From assembly GCF_963517015.1 (NCBI RefSeq), contig NZ_CAUQDV010000001.1, positions 1,928,001 to 1,992,000 of the forward strand: DNA of 64,000 bases, given 5' to 3'. Under the pieces are notes generated by a model, which was given only the letters and a program-made list of their open reading frames with translations, was not told the origin of the DNA and did no database searches. A program made the translations under genes and the position numbers. The DNA is from an uncultured Devosia sp. Its GTDB lineage: Bacteria; Pseudomonadota; Alphaproteobacteria; Rhizobiales; Devosiaceae. Positions 1 through 7,877 of the stretch are shown piece after piece. How positions within the stretch are numbered: position 1 is the stretch's first letter; each line of letters begins with the position of its first letter.

Positions 1-845
1 AGCAGGCCGAGCTGATACTTGTTGATCAGCCAGGAGAAGGTGGGCAGGAACTGGTTGGTTACGCCGAGCATATAGAGCGCCAGGACCAGCATGAGGCCGA
101 CGATCAGCGCGATGCTGGCGAGCATGACCAGGGTGAAGCGCGGCTGGCGGAGAATGGCCAGATCAAACTCGCCGCGACTATAGGCGGTGCCGAACAACAG
201 GCCGGAAAAATACAGTGCGGACCAGGACAGCCGGTTGAAATGCAGGCCAAGGTCGATGTGCTGGTAATCGAGATGAAAGGTCAGCTCCAGGCTATTCCAG
301 GCCAGATCGAGCAGGCCGGCCTGTCCGGCAAGCCAGGCTACAGCGACAAGCGCAATGACGATCCGGCGCCTGCCGGAGGTGGCTGCGCTGAGTGCAGCAG
401 GCGTGAGCAGCAGGAACATGACATAGAGCGGCAAAACGTCGAGGCACCAGCCTCCGGCCAGCATAAGCAGCGAGAGCAGGCCAAAAAGGAGAGGGGCGTC
501 TCCGAACCGCTCCAGGATCCAGATTTGCCGTCCGCCATAGAGAGCCAGCGTTGCCATGATCGTGACAAGAACCACGAGAAAGACGTGATGCCGGAAAACC
601 TGGAACGTGCGTTCGGAGAGTGCCTTGCGCCGATGCTGATGGGCCGGATCAAACCAGCCTCGTGCGTAAACCAGCCCGACCGTCAGCCCTGACAGGAAGA
701 CAAAGGCACTCGCGGTGTCGTTGATCAGGGCCTGCTTCAGAACCAGGGTTTGCGTCAGTCCCAAAGGGAGCTGGATGCCGAGATGGCTCAACGCCATGCT
801 GACCAGCATCAATCCGCGCAGTCCATCAATCTGCAAGTAGCGCAT
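1..845 (-). CDS. OpgC-like membrane acyltransferase (C-terminus cut by window edge)
   Basis: The reading frame starts at the ATG at 845 and runs off the left edge, giving about 281 residues. It begins MRYLQIDGLRGLMLVSMALS and continues NDTASAFVFLSGLTVGLVYA, the pattern of OpgC-domain proteins in which 'DGLRG' opens the first membrane helix and 'FVFLSG' the second. Several further hydrophobic segments follow, including one with LDVLPLYVMFLLLTP, which parallels LNILPLYMTLLFVTP in the complete OpgC at 28802-30019. OpgC proteins are multi-pass inner-membrane enzymes that succinylate periplasmic glucans. This copy has no opgG/opgH beside it in the visible part, so its substrate is uncertain; another surface glycan is possible. 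The AT-rich 846-1000 region upstream probably holds its promoter. Confidence 0.75.
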   Translation of the reverse strand, partial: MRYLQIDGLRGLMLVSMALSHLGIQLPLGLTQTLVLKQALINDTASAFVFLSGLTVGLVYARGWFDPAHQHRRKALSERTFQVFRHHVFLVVLVTIMATLALYGGRQIWILERFGDAPLLFGLLSLLMLAGGWCLDVLPLYVMFLLLTPAALSAATSGRRRIVIALVAVAWLAGQAGLLDLAWNSLELTFHLDYQHIDLGLHFNRLSWSALYFSGLLFGTAYSRGEFDLAILRQPRFTLVMLASIALIVGLMLVLALYMLGVTNQFLPTFSWLINKYQLGL

Positions 846-1040
846 GGTGATTTAAAAATGCCCAAAGTTGCGGAAACAATAGATCGCGGTTTATGTCTTT
901 CGATGTATTTCTGTTCTGCCGATGGGATGATTTCGGAAATTGGTTGGTGAGTGATTAACGAGGGACTTGATCTTGAATCGGTCTGCTTGCTCGATGGCAA
1001 GCGTGACGGTTCGAGGATTGTGGGATTGATCAGCCAGAGC

Positions 1041-1124
1041 TGGTGCGGGCGGCGGGGATCGAACCCGCACGGCTAGCGCCGAGGGATTTTAAGTCCCTTG
1101 TGTCTACCATTCCACCACGCCCGC
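1041..1124 (-). tRNA. tRNA-Leu (anticodon UAA)
   Basis: On the minus strand the sequence opens GCGGGCGTGGTGGAATGG and closes with GGTTCGATCCCCGCC, then CGCCCGC, A and an encoded CCA. The seven-base acceptor arms pair. The anticodon stem-loop contains GGGACTTAAAATCCC, placing UAA in the loop. The long variable arm (CGGCGCTAGCCG) is the class II feature expected of leucine tRNA. The encoded CCA is at 1041-1043. Confidence 0.95.
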
Positions 1125-1201
1125 TTGGCTCAGTGACCCGTGTTTGTCACAAGGCGGGTGACAAAACAATTATCGCGCAGCGATTCTGCACCGGAGGCGA
1201 G

Positions 1202-1582
1202 ATGATCGAGCGGGTTGAAACCGGAATTGCGCCGTCGTCGGCGCCCATCAATGATGCGGTCAGGGCCGGCAAGCAGCTTTGGCTGGTGGCGATTGCCGAA
1301 GATCCGGTGAGTGGCGAGATCGTTGACGGCGGCATCGCGGCGCAGGCGCGGCGCTGTATCGAAAATCTCGAGATCGCCTGCAAGGCGGCGGGTGGAAGCC
1401 TGCGCAACCTGGTGATGGTGCAGATATTCCTGGTCGATAGCCAGGATGCGGCGGGGATGAACGCGGTGTATCGCGAGTATTTCACCGAACAGCCATATCC
1501 GGTGCGGGCCACGGTGGTGGTCAAGGAATTGCTGGCCAAGGGCCTTCTCATAGAAATGACCGCAACGGCCGTATTGGACTGA
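1202..1582 (+). CDS. RidA family protein (YjgF/YER057c/UK114)
   Basis: This 126-residue protein is a small single-domain member of the Rid superfamily. RidA proteins hydrolyse reactive enamine/imine intermediates made by PLP enzymes. Visible features are 'GIAPSSAPINDAVRAG' near the N-terminus, 'NLEIACKAAGGSLRNLVMVQIFLVD' in the middle and 'PYPVRATVVVKELLAKGLLIEMTATAV' at the end. The typical arginine of 'PVRATV' is present. The ATG at 1202 was chosen because CGGAGG lies just upstream; an in-frame extension back to 1043 would run through the tRNA gene and is not credible. It is followed after 2 nt by the ASCH-like gene, so the two are probably co-transcribed. The exact Rid subfamily and substrate are unknown. 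Confidence 0.85.
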   Translation: MIERVETGIAPSSAPINDAVRAGKQLWLVAIAEDPVSGEIVDGGIAAQARRCIENLEIACKAAGGSLRNLVMVQIFLVDSQDAAGMNAVYREYFTEQPYPVRATVVVKELLAKGLLIEMTATAVLD

Positions 1583-1584
1583 TC

Positions 1585-1869
1585 ATGCTGCTCAAGATGG
1601 AACTGCTCGAACAGATCAAGGCGGGGCAGGTGGACCTGGTGTTTCGGCGCTGGAGCCGGCCCTCGGTCAAGGCCGGTGGCACGCTCAAGACCAAGGTTGG
1701 CCTGCTGTCGATCGGGGCGATCACCGATATGGATCCAGGCGATGTCAGCGAAGCCGACGCGCAGCGCGCCGGCTTCAGGGATGTGGCGGATTTCCGCAAG
1801 TGGCTCGACACGATGAAGCCGGGACACCTGTTCCAGCGGATCGAGATCTCGTACCGCGGAGAGGCGTGA
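1585..1869 (+). CDS. small ASCH/PUA-like domain protein
   Basis: This 94-residue protein carries 'VDLVFRRWSRPSVKAGGTLK', a charged-aromatic motif typical of ASCH-domain proteins, a PUA-like fold thought to bind RNA or nucleotides. It aligns over its whole length with the first ~90 residues of the protein at 11912-12502, which has an added winged-helix-like C-terminal part. Key shared positions are FRRW, RP.VKAGGTL, RAGF and the final Y.GE. The start could be 1585 or the internal ATG at 1597. It follows the RidA gene by 2 nt. No catalytic function can be assigned. Confidence 0.65.
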   Translation: MLLKMELLEQIKAGQVDLVFRRWSRPSVKAGGTLKTKVGLLSIGAITDMDPGDVSEADAQRAGFRDVADFRKWLDTMKPGHLFQRIEISYRGEA

Positions 1870-1872
1870 GGC

Positions 1873-2937
1873 TCACGGGCCCATGGGCTCGAAGGTCAGC
1901 GGCGGGAAGTTGCCGTCGAGCGCGTGCAGCCAGCCGGTATAGTGACTGCGCAACGCTCTATCGGAGTCGAGCGGAGCGCTGATCGACAGGACGGCGACGG
2001 CCATGGGACCGGCTTCGCCCACCGGAAGCACGGTCAATTGCGCATCGGCCGGGGCTTCAGGCAAGGCGGCGAGGCGGGCGGCGATGACCTCGCCGGCTTC
2101 GGTCGCCAGGGTGGCATCATTGAACGGAACGGCGATGTGAATGCCGGTTTCGGTCGTGGTGCGGGTCAGGGCCAGCACAGCGACCGGGAAAATCTGTTCG
2201 GGTTCGAACCGGGCGCCGCTACTTTTCGTCTTGCCGGATGGGGGCGCCAGCATCCTCGGGCGCGGGACGAAGGCTGCCATGGTTAGGCCGGTGGCGTGTT
2301 CAAGTGTTGCGCCGTCGCCCGCCACTTGCCGCAGGCCGGAAATGGTGTTGGTCCAGATGCCGTGCATGGTGGATGGGGTATCGAGGCCGGAGAGGGCGGC
2401 CTCCATGTCGGGCGAGGCGGTGGTGCGGATCAGGTGGTCACCAGCAATAGCGATGCGCTGGGCCATGCCGATGCCCCTGCCAAAGGGGTCGGGTTGGCCG
2501 AAACCCTCGCGGTCCTGCAGGTTGTCTTCGCCCAGGGAGAAGACCGGCAAGCCAGCGATTTCGGATTGCTCGAAGCCGCGCGCGGACAGGGTTTCTGCGG
2601 CACCTTCGGCAAAGCCTGGTTCGGCAAAGAGCATGGTGGTCGTCTTGGGCGGCAGGTCGACCGTGATGGCGGCCGTCACCTTGCCGAAGTCGATGCCGGT
2701 GAGTTCGTCCACGCCGCCGGTTTCGAGGGCGCGCGGCAGCATGGAGTCGAGGCCGAAGCTGCCGTAGAATTCGGCGTCGGGCTGATCGAAGCCGGCTGGG
2801 GGCGCGATATAGCTGAAGGCTTTGGGCTGATCCATGTCGACGCTCAGGACGCCGATGGAATCGAGCAGGTCATCGAAGGCGGCGGCCGGCGCAATAAGGA
2901 CAAGGCCGGCCAAAAGGGAAAGTATTGAAACGCGCAT
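1873..2937 (-). CDS. exported protein of unknown function, tandem paralogue 1
   Basis: This 354-residue protein begins MRVSILSLLAGLVLIAPAAA, a clear Sec signal peptide with cleavage expected after AAA. The ATG at 2937 is preferred over the ATG at 2985 because it places the signal peptide at the N-terminus. I do not recognise the family. The same layout appears in the next three genes upstream: signal peptide, then 'FDDLL..IGV', a 'TGIDFGKVTAAI' motif near residue 100, 'PGF' about 20 residues later, a 'DPFGRGIGMAQRIAI' segment, and two mixed alpha/beta stretches. The mature protein has no lipobox or membrane anchor, so a soluble periplasmic or secreted location is inferred. It is last in a minus-strand series running from 6068 down to 1873. 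No enzyme motif is visible. Confidence 0.75.
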   Translation of the reverse strand: MRVSILSLLAGLVLIAPAAAFDDLLDSIGVLSVDMDQPKAFSYIAPPAGFDQPDAEFYGSFGLDSMLPRALETGGVDELTGIDFGKVTAAITVDLPPKTTTMLFAEPGFAEGAAETLSARGFEQSEIAGLPVFSLGEDNLQDREGFGQPDPFGRGIGMAQRIAIAGDHLIRTTASPDMEAALSGLDTPSTMHGIWTNTISGLRQVAGDGATLEHATGLTMAAFVPRPRMLAPPSGKTKSSGARFEPEQIFPVAVLALTRTTTETGIHIAVPFNDATLATEAGEVIAARLAALPEAPADAQLTVLPVGEAGPMAVAVLSISAPLDSDRALRSHYTGWLHALDGNFPPLTFEPMGP

Positions 2938-3011
2938 GTCGCAATCCCGACGATGAATATGGCCAGAGATTAGCTGGCCAATCATGTCGGGATCACGGCA
3001 GTGCTGGCTGG

Positions 3012-4103
3012 TCAGATGCCGGACATCAATGGCTTGAAGTCACGGCGATAGATGGCACTGACAAAACTGTAATAGAGCGCCTGGACCTCTGTGCGTTCGG
3101 GCGACGTGGTTTCCACGGAGACAACCAGAACGTTTGCCGCATCCGGCGTGTCACCTGCGGGGACCACGGTGAATTCGAAGGCGGGCACGTTCTCGGCGGT
3201 GAAGTCTGCGAGGCGCGCGGTGATGATTTTCCCAGCCTCTGCGGCCATGGCCTCGTTGCCATAAGGAATGGCGATGTGCAGGCCCGCCGTTTCGTCATCC
3301 AGCGTGATGCCCATGATAGCGAAGGGGAAGGCGAGAGCAGGCTCGAGTTCGGGTGTCGTGAGCTTGATCTTTTCGCCGGGTTTGGGCAGGTCGTCCGTTG
3401 TAAAGACCTGACCGGCATCGCCAAAGGCCGACATCGACCAGCCGCTGGCCATTTCCAGATTGGCATATTCGCCTGCAACCGTCTGCATGCCCAGGATGGT
3501 GTCCGTCCAGACCTGGGTATAGGCGGGCGGCGATTCCAAAGTCGCGACGGCCAGACCGATTTCAGGCCAGCTGGCGGTGCGGATGATGTGGTCGTCGGCA
3601 ATGGCGAGGCGTTGCGACTTGCCGGTGCCGGAGCCCAGGGGGTCGGTGGGGCCGGATGTGGCCGCGGCGAAATCGAGAGCGAAGTCCTCGCCCAGGGCAT
3701 AGATGGTCAGATCGCCGCGGTCGGTGGCGGTGAAGTCGCGGGCGAGCAGGGCTTCGGGTGCCTTGGCGGTAAAGCCGGGTGCGCCAAAGATCACCGTCGT
3801 CAGGGCGGGAGCAGAGCCGATCATCAGGACGCTCTTGACTTGGCCGAAGTCGATGCCGGTGACCTCGTCCTCTTCGCCTGCGAGGAGGGCCATGTTGAGC
3901 GTTTCGTCGCCAGAGACACCGACCGACATGGCATCCACCACGTTGAAGCCGCGCGACGGCGAGACATATTCAAAGGCGAGGTAGTCGTTGGTCACGGCTG
4001 GAATGACGCCGATACCCCTGAGCAGATCGTCGAAGGCATGGGTTGGCGTGACGGTTGCGAGAGCGGCGGAAAGGGCAAGGCCGGAAAGGGCGGTAAAGCG
4101 CAT
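3012..4103 (-). CDS. exported protein of unknown function, tandem paralogue 2
   Basis: This 363-residue protein starts MRFTALSGLALSAALATVTP and has a signal peptide ending near THAF. It shares the family layout of paralogue 1: 'FDDLLRGIGVIP', 'VTGIDFGQVKSVLMIG', 'VIFGAPGF', 'DPLGSGTGKSQRLAIADDHI' followed by 'ASWPEIGLAVA', and a C-terminal 'LHIAIPYGNEAMAAEAGKII' segment matching 'IHIAVPFNDATLATEAGEVI' in paralogue 1. The gap to the next gene is 74 nt. Similarity among the copies is moderate and spread over the length, suggesting old tandem duplication rather than recent gene conversion. Function unknown; periplasmic location inferred from the signal peptide. Confidence 0.75.
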   Translation of the reverse strand: MRFTALSGLALSAALATVTPTHAFDDLLRGIGVIPAVTNDYLAFEYVSPSRGFNVVDAMSVGVSGDETLNMALLAGEEDEVTGIDFGQVKSVLMIGSAPALTTVIFGAPGFTAKAPEALLARDFTATDRGDLTIYALGEDFALDFAAATSGPTDPLGSGTGKSQRLAIADDHIIRTASWPEIGLAVATLESPPAYTQVWTDTILGMQTVAGEYANLEMASGWSMSAFGDAGQVFTTDDLPKPGEKIKLTTPELEPALAFPFAIMGITLDDETAGLHIAIPYGNEAMAAEAGKIITARLADFTAENVPAFEFTVVPAGDTPDAANVLVVSVETTSPERTEVQALYYSFVSAIYRRDFKPLMSGI

Positions 4104-4157
4104 GGAAAATCCGATTGTTGAAATATGTCAGGAGATTAGCAGAAGGAAATTGGCTGG

Positions 4158-5147
4158 CTAGAGCGTGTCGCCTTGTGTGGCCATGATCGAAAACATCTGC
4201 AGCACCTGGCGGGCCTCTTCGTGACTCGTGGAAGCGGTGATGGTGACGACAGAGACGGAAAAGCCATCGCGTTCGATGATGTCGGTTTCCAGTGTCCCCA
4301 GACCCTCCGAGGTTGTGCGGGCGTTTTCCAGAATGGTGTCGATGGTTGCTTCCGCCTCGGAAAGCGGCGCTTCGAAGACCATGATCGTGCGCATGATGGG
4401 CTGGTCCTGCTGGAATTCGAGGCTGAAGATGGCGGTACGGTAGGAGACGAGGCCAGTCATGGCCATGATCTCGCGCGCCATGGAATCCTGCCAGCCAATG
4501 GCGCCATCGACGTGGTTGTCACCGCTGAGTTCGGCGAGGATGTCCAAGGCGGTGCGCCAGGGATTGGGCGATTTCGGCTTGGCATCGCGATGGGCAAGCA
4601 CCTTTTCCATGGTGGGCCAGTTTCGGGTGATAATGAGGTCGTCTTCGGGATTGGCGAGACGCTGGGACATGCCCATGCCATAGCCAAAGGCATCCTTCTC
4701 GCTGACCAGATCGAAGTCGGTCGAATTGTCGGCGCCTCGGGCATAGACGGCGATGTCGCCCAGCATGTGCCGATCGAAAGCGCGGGCGGAAATGGCGGCG
4801 ACGTGGCCGTCGGCGTAGCCGGGCTCGCCATACAGGATGGTGATGGTTTCAGGCGCAAGGCCCAGGGTGATGGAACTGGTGACCTTGCGAAAGTCGATGC
4901 CGGTGACCGGGTCGACGTCGCGCGCATTGAGCAGGGCGTCAACCAGCTCGATTTCCATCAGAGGGAGCGGCATGCCGGACTCGGGGCCGAACCCACCCAG
5001 AGGAGCGTTGTATTCGAAGGCGATGGGGTCGGTGGACTGGTTGAACAGCGATGCGTAGCGGCGCAGGTCGTCGATGGCGAAGGTGGGAGAGGCGAGGAGC
5101 AGGGCGAGGGAGATTGCCGCTGCGAGGCGAAGGTATGGAACGGACAA
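4158..5147 (-). CDS. exported protein of unknown function, tandem paralogue 3 (TTG start)
   Basis: This 329-residue member of the local family is predicted from a TTG at 5147, because no ATG or GTG is available between the upstream gene's stop (5159-5161) and the signal peptide. The N-terminus then reads (M)SVPYLRLAAAISLALLLASP, a good signal peptide. Family motifs follow: 'IDDLRRYASLF', 'VTGIDFRKVTSSI', 'ILYGEPGYADG', 'DAFGYGMGMSQRLANPEDDL' and 'NWPTMEKVLAH'. The reading frame stays open far upstream (to 6068) only because it runs out of frame through the neighbouring broken copy; that composite should not be annotated as one protein. Only 11 nt separate it from the upstream stop, suggesting translational coupling, which may explain the weak start. 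Confidence 0.7.
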   Translation of the reverse strand: MSVPYLRLAAAISLALLLASPTFAIDDLRRYASLFNQSTDPIAFEYNAPLGGFGPESGMPLPLMEIELVDALLNARDVDPVTGIDFRKVTSSITLGLAPETITILYGEPGYADGHVAAISARAFDRHMLGDIAVYARGADNSTDFDLVSEKDAFGYGMGMSQRLANPEDDLIITRNWPTMEKVLAHRDAKPKSPNPWRTALDILAELSGDNHVDGAIGWQDSMAREIMAMTGLVSYRTAIFSLEFQQDQPIMRTIMVFEAPLSEAEATIDTILENARTTSEGLGTLETDIIERDGFSVSVVTITASTSHEEARQVLQMFSIMATQGDTL

Positions 5148-5158
5148 TGGCCTGAACT

Positions 5159-6068
5159 CTATGGCTGGGCGGTGGGCTCGGTGATCTTGATCATGCCGAT
5201 GAAATGGGGCGGCGACGGCTCGACTTCGATCGAAACTGTGGCGCCGGGCGGGTGGACATTGCCGGTGCGCTCCTGAATTGTCCGCGCGCCCTGTTCCGCA
5301 CTCTCGGCGCTGTCGTAAGGCGAGGCGGAGACCATGGTGACGCCGTCTTCGCCGTAAGCAAAGGTCAGCATGCTGATCGAGGAGAGTGGTGTGATTGCCG
5401 GATTGCCATCGGTGGTGAAGCCCATGATGGAGGTGGGCTCCTTGCCGGCCATGGCCTTGCGGCTGCCGTCGAGCGTGGCGAGCCAAAGTTCCGAAGATGG
5501 GGGCGGGATTTCGAACGCGGTCAGGACCTCTTCCATTTTTGCCCAGCTCGCGGTGCTGACCAGAATGGTGTCCGATATTGCGAGGCGCTGTGGTCGTCCA
5601 TTCGGTGTGGCGAAGGGATCGGGATCGTTGAAATTCAGATCCAGTGCGCCATCCTCGTGCAAGCCAAAGACCGTCCAACCAGCGATGTCGCGCTGTTCGA
5701 ACTGACGCCGAGCAAGAGCCTCGGGGGCAGCCGTAGCGAAGCCAGGTGCGCCGAAGAATGGTGACGCGTTCGGCGGACTGTCCAAAGCTGATTATGGCGG
5801 TGACGCGCGAGAAATCTACGCCGGAGATCGCATCGTTCTGGGCGTAGGCCAGGGCGTTGATCAGGTTCTGCTCGACAATGTCCTGCATGGTCGGCGCCTG
5901 GGCCATGAAGCCGACGGTATTGGCCGTCAGATAAAGGAATGAACTCGACTGGCCAGCGCTGAACGGCACGGTGCCGATGGCGCTGGTGACTTGGTCGATG
6001 GTCTGTGCCGTGGCCGGCTGGACCAACAGTGCGGCGGCGAGAAAAAGACTATGTGCAAAATGCTTCAT
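5159..6068 (-). pseudogene. exported paralogue 4, frameshifted
   Basis: The N-terminal part starts at the ATG at 6068 with MKHFAHSLFLAAALLVQPAT (signal peptide) and reads through 'SGVDFSRVTAIISFGQ' to 'RVTIL'. Family members then have a short 'F-G-x-P-G-F' motif. Here that motif (FGAPGFATAAPEALARRQF) lies in another frame and continues to the stop at 5159. The break is at about 5753-5759, where the minus strand reads ATTCTTCGG; restoring ATTCTCTTCGG would rejoin the frames, so a 2-bp loss in a CTCT run is the simplest explanation. Both halves otherwise match the paralogues well, so decay is recent or this is a sequencing/assembly error. It lies 40 nt after the rluA stop and is first in the family series. 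Confidence 0.75.
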
Positions 6069-6108
6069 GAAAGTACCCCCGGCAAAAATTAGCCGGGCGG
6101 TTGTGTCA

Positions 6109-6780
6109 CTAAAAAGGCGTTGGGGCGACGAAGGTCATGAATTCATTGGTGGTTGGGTGCGTGAGGCCCAGTTCGGCCGCGTGGAGCTGGAGGCGATCGG
6201 CGGCGGCGAAGGTCTCGGGGTCGGCATAAAAGGCATCGCCCAGAATCACATGGCCGATGGCCTTCATGTGAACGCGCAACTGATGGGTGCGGCCGGTCAG
6301 GGGGTTAAGGCGGACGCGGGTGGCATTGGCTTCGCGCTCAAGTACCGTCCATTCGGTCTGCGAGGGGCGGCCATTTTCGTGATCGACGCGCTGGCGGGGC
6401 TTGTTGTCCCAATCGGTGGCGAGGGGCAGGTCAACGAGGCCGCTATCGGCTTCGATGATGCCGGCGACACGGGCGATATAGGCCTTGGTGGTCTTGCGAT
6501 GCTCGAACTGCGAGCCAATGCGGCCGTGGGCGCGCTTGTTGAGCGCGAGGACCAGGACGCCGGAGGTGTCCTTGTCGAGACGGTGGCACATGCCGGCGGT
6601 GGGCCAGGTCTGGCGGGCGCGGTGTTCGATGCAATCCCAAAGGCTCGGATCCTTGCCGGGCACGCTCAGCAGGCCGCTCTGCTTGTCGACTACCAGGATG
6701 TCGTCATCGACGTGAAGGACATTGAGATAGGGGTCGAGCGGGGGGAAATAGTCTTTGAGCGTGGGCATGGGTCCGGACAT
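6109..6780 (-). CDS. rluA: RluA-type pseudouridine synthase (23S rRNA / tRNA)
   Basis: This 223-residue protein is close in length and layout to E. coli RluA (219 aa), which makes pseudouridine at 23S rRNA 746 and tRNA position 32. It contains 'VVDKQSGLLSVPG', the catalytic motif 'HRLDKDTSGVLVLA' with the nucleophilic aspartate, 'GLVDLPLATDWDNKPRQ' and 'LTGRTHQLRVHM'. It has no N-terminal S4 domain, as expected for RluA rather than RluC/D. Start at 6780 (MSGPM) or 6768 (MPTLKDYF). It is upstream of the exported-protein series on the same strand with a 40-nt gap, so some read-through is possible. Confidence 0.9.
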   Translation of the reverse strand: MSGPMPTLKDYFPPLDPYLNVLHVDDDILVVDKQSGLLSVPGKDPSLWDCIEHRARQTWPTAGMCHRLDKDTSGVLVLALNKRAHGRIGSQFEHRKTTKAYIARVAGIIEADSGLVDLPLATDWDNKPRQRVDHENGRPSQTEWTVLEREANATRVRLNPLTGRTHQLRVHMKAIGHVILGDAFYADPETFAAADRLQLHAAELGLTHPTTNEFMTFVAPTPF

Positions 6781-6883
6781 GGGTGGCTAGTAGCAGACCC
6801 AAACGGTTACGTGAACGCGAATTCATGGAACGCGGGGGAGTCCTGTGCCGTTGACCCGACAGAAACAAACAGAGGAGTTTGAA

Positions 6884-7066
6884 ATGCATAAGGACCAGGT
6901 TGAAGGTGCCGGCAAGCAGGCAAAGGGCGCTTTGAAGGATGCCGCTGGCGGCCTCACCGGCAATGAACGCCTTCAGGCCGAAGGCAAGATGGACAAGGCC
7001 GAAGGCAAGCTGCAGCAGAAGGTCGGCGACGTGAAGGACAAGGCGCGCGATGCGCTGAAGCACTAG
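6884..7066 (+). CDS. CsbD family stress protein
   Basis: This 60-residue, highly charged and hydrophilic protein has the CsbD signature: 'MHKDQVEGAGKQAKGALKDA', 'GGLTGNERLQAEGKMDKAEG' and a lysine/aspartate-rich tail 'VGDVKDKARDALKH'. CsbD-like proteins are abundant, general-stress-induced and of unknown biochemical role. The ATG at 6884 follows a GAGGAG ribosome-binding site. A repeat A hairpin and a terminator lie directly downstream. Confidence 0.9.
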   Translation: MHKDQVEGAGKQAKGALKDAAGGLTGNERLQAEGKMDKAEGKLQQKVGDVKDKARDALKH

Positions 7067-7070
7067 AACC

Positions 7071-7201
7071 GATCGCTATTCATCTGATGCCGGTCTGCAA
7101 ACGGCAGATTTCTGCGCTTCCGGTCCTCACGTACTGATGTACGCTCCGGTCCGGTTCTCGAAGTCCACCGTTTTCGACTCGGCCTGAGATGAATCCCGAT
7201 C
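7071..7201. repeat. repeat A, copy 1: long imperfect hairpin with conserved core
   Basis: The outer arms (7071-7093 and about 7180-7201) are inverted complements: left GATCGCTATTCATCTGATG against the reverse complement of the right arm, GATCGGGATTCATCTCAGG. The centre carries the core shared with the copies near 22180 and 24730: GCGCTTCCGG, TCACGTAC, GTACGCT and CCGGTTCTC. The arms differ between copies but match within a copy. Confidence 0.75.
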
Positions 7202-7215
7202 AGTCCTAAGCACGA

Positions 7216-7241
7216 GAAGGCCGCCTCCGGGCGGCCTTTTG
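7216..7241 (+). terminator. Rho-independent terminator after csbD
   Basis: The hairpin AAGGCCGCC/TCC/GGGCGGCCTTTT has a strong GC stem followed by a T run on the plus strand. It lies between convergent genes (csbD and the DHFR-like gene ending at 7248), so it may serve both. Confidence 0.8.
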
Positions 7242-7247
7242 CTTTGT

Positions 7248-7775
7248 CTAGTTGAAGCGATAGTGAAGGCGGGCGCATTCGGGGCCGAGTGATTTGGCCG
7301 AGACGAGCTTTGGCGTCTTTCGCAGGCCGGTGGGCGGGAACAGCGGGATGCCGCCGCCGATGATCTCGGACATGACGTAAATCTCGATCTCGTCGAGGGC
7401 GCCCTGTTCCAGGAATGTCATCTGCAGCTTGCCGCCGCCCAGCATCCAGACATTGCCATCGGCCAGGCCGCGCAGTTCGGCGATGAGCGCTGGCACGTCG
7501 CTGCGGGTTTCGAGCGGGCCCTTGGACTGGTCGATGGGCCGGGAGGTAACGACGATGACGCGTTTGCCGTCATATTCCCAGGCGCCGGGATAGCGGGCGA
7601 TCCAGTCATAGGTGGCGCGTCCCATGACCACAGTGCTGATGGTCTTGATGAAGTCCTTGTAGTCGTGCTCGCCCAGATTGAGGTCGGGCTGGTTGGTGAG
7701 CCAGTCGAGATTTTCGTCTGCGGTGGCAATGAAGCCGTCAAGGCTGGTGGCGATGTAGCCGACGATACGGGCCAT
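7248..7775 (-). CDS. dihydrofolate reductase family protein (RibD C-terminal fold)
   Basis: This 175-residue protein has the RibD_C/DHFR-like layout: 'YIATSLDGFIA' at the N-terminus, 'VVMGRATYDWI' around residue 50, 'VIVVTSRPID' and 'VWMLGGGKLQMTFLEQGALDEI' near residue 110-130. Members are NADPH-dependent reductases, but many stand-alone copies have no defined substrate and are not folate enzymes. It stands alone, convergent with csbD and divergent from the methyltransferase gene at 7878. Confidence 0.8.
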   Translation of the reverse strand: MARIVGYIATSLDGFIATADENLDWLTNQPDLNLGEHDYKDFIKTISTVVMGRATYDWIARYPGAWEYDGKRVIVVTSRPIDQSKGPLETRSDVPALIAELRGLADGNVWMLGGGKLQMTFLEQGALDEIEIYVMSEIIGGGIPLFPPTGLRKTPKLVSAKSLGPECARLHYRFN

Positions 7776-7877
7776 TTTCCTCTCCTGATGTTGCGGTCTG
7801 CAGATACCCTCCGGTGGTGACAGCTGCTGTCAGCAGGTGGTCTGGTCTGTGACAGGGCGTGGGCCTATGATCTGCCG

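Noticed and set aside
1043..1201. N-terminal extension of the RidA protein
   Set aside because: It would be translated from the complement of the tRNA-Leu gene.
4158..6068. Single 636-residue protein
   Set aside because: It is a composite: real family sequence at both ends joined by ~200 residues of out-of-frame translation through the frameshifted paralogue.
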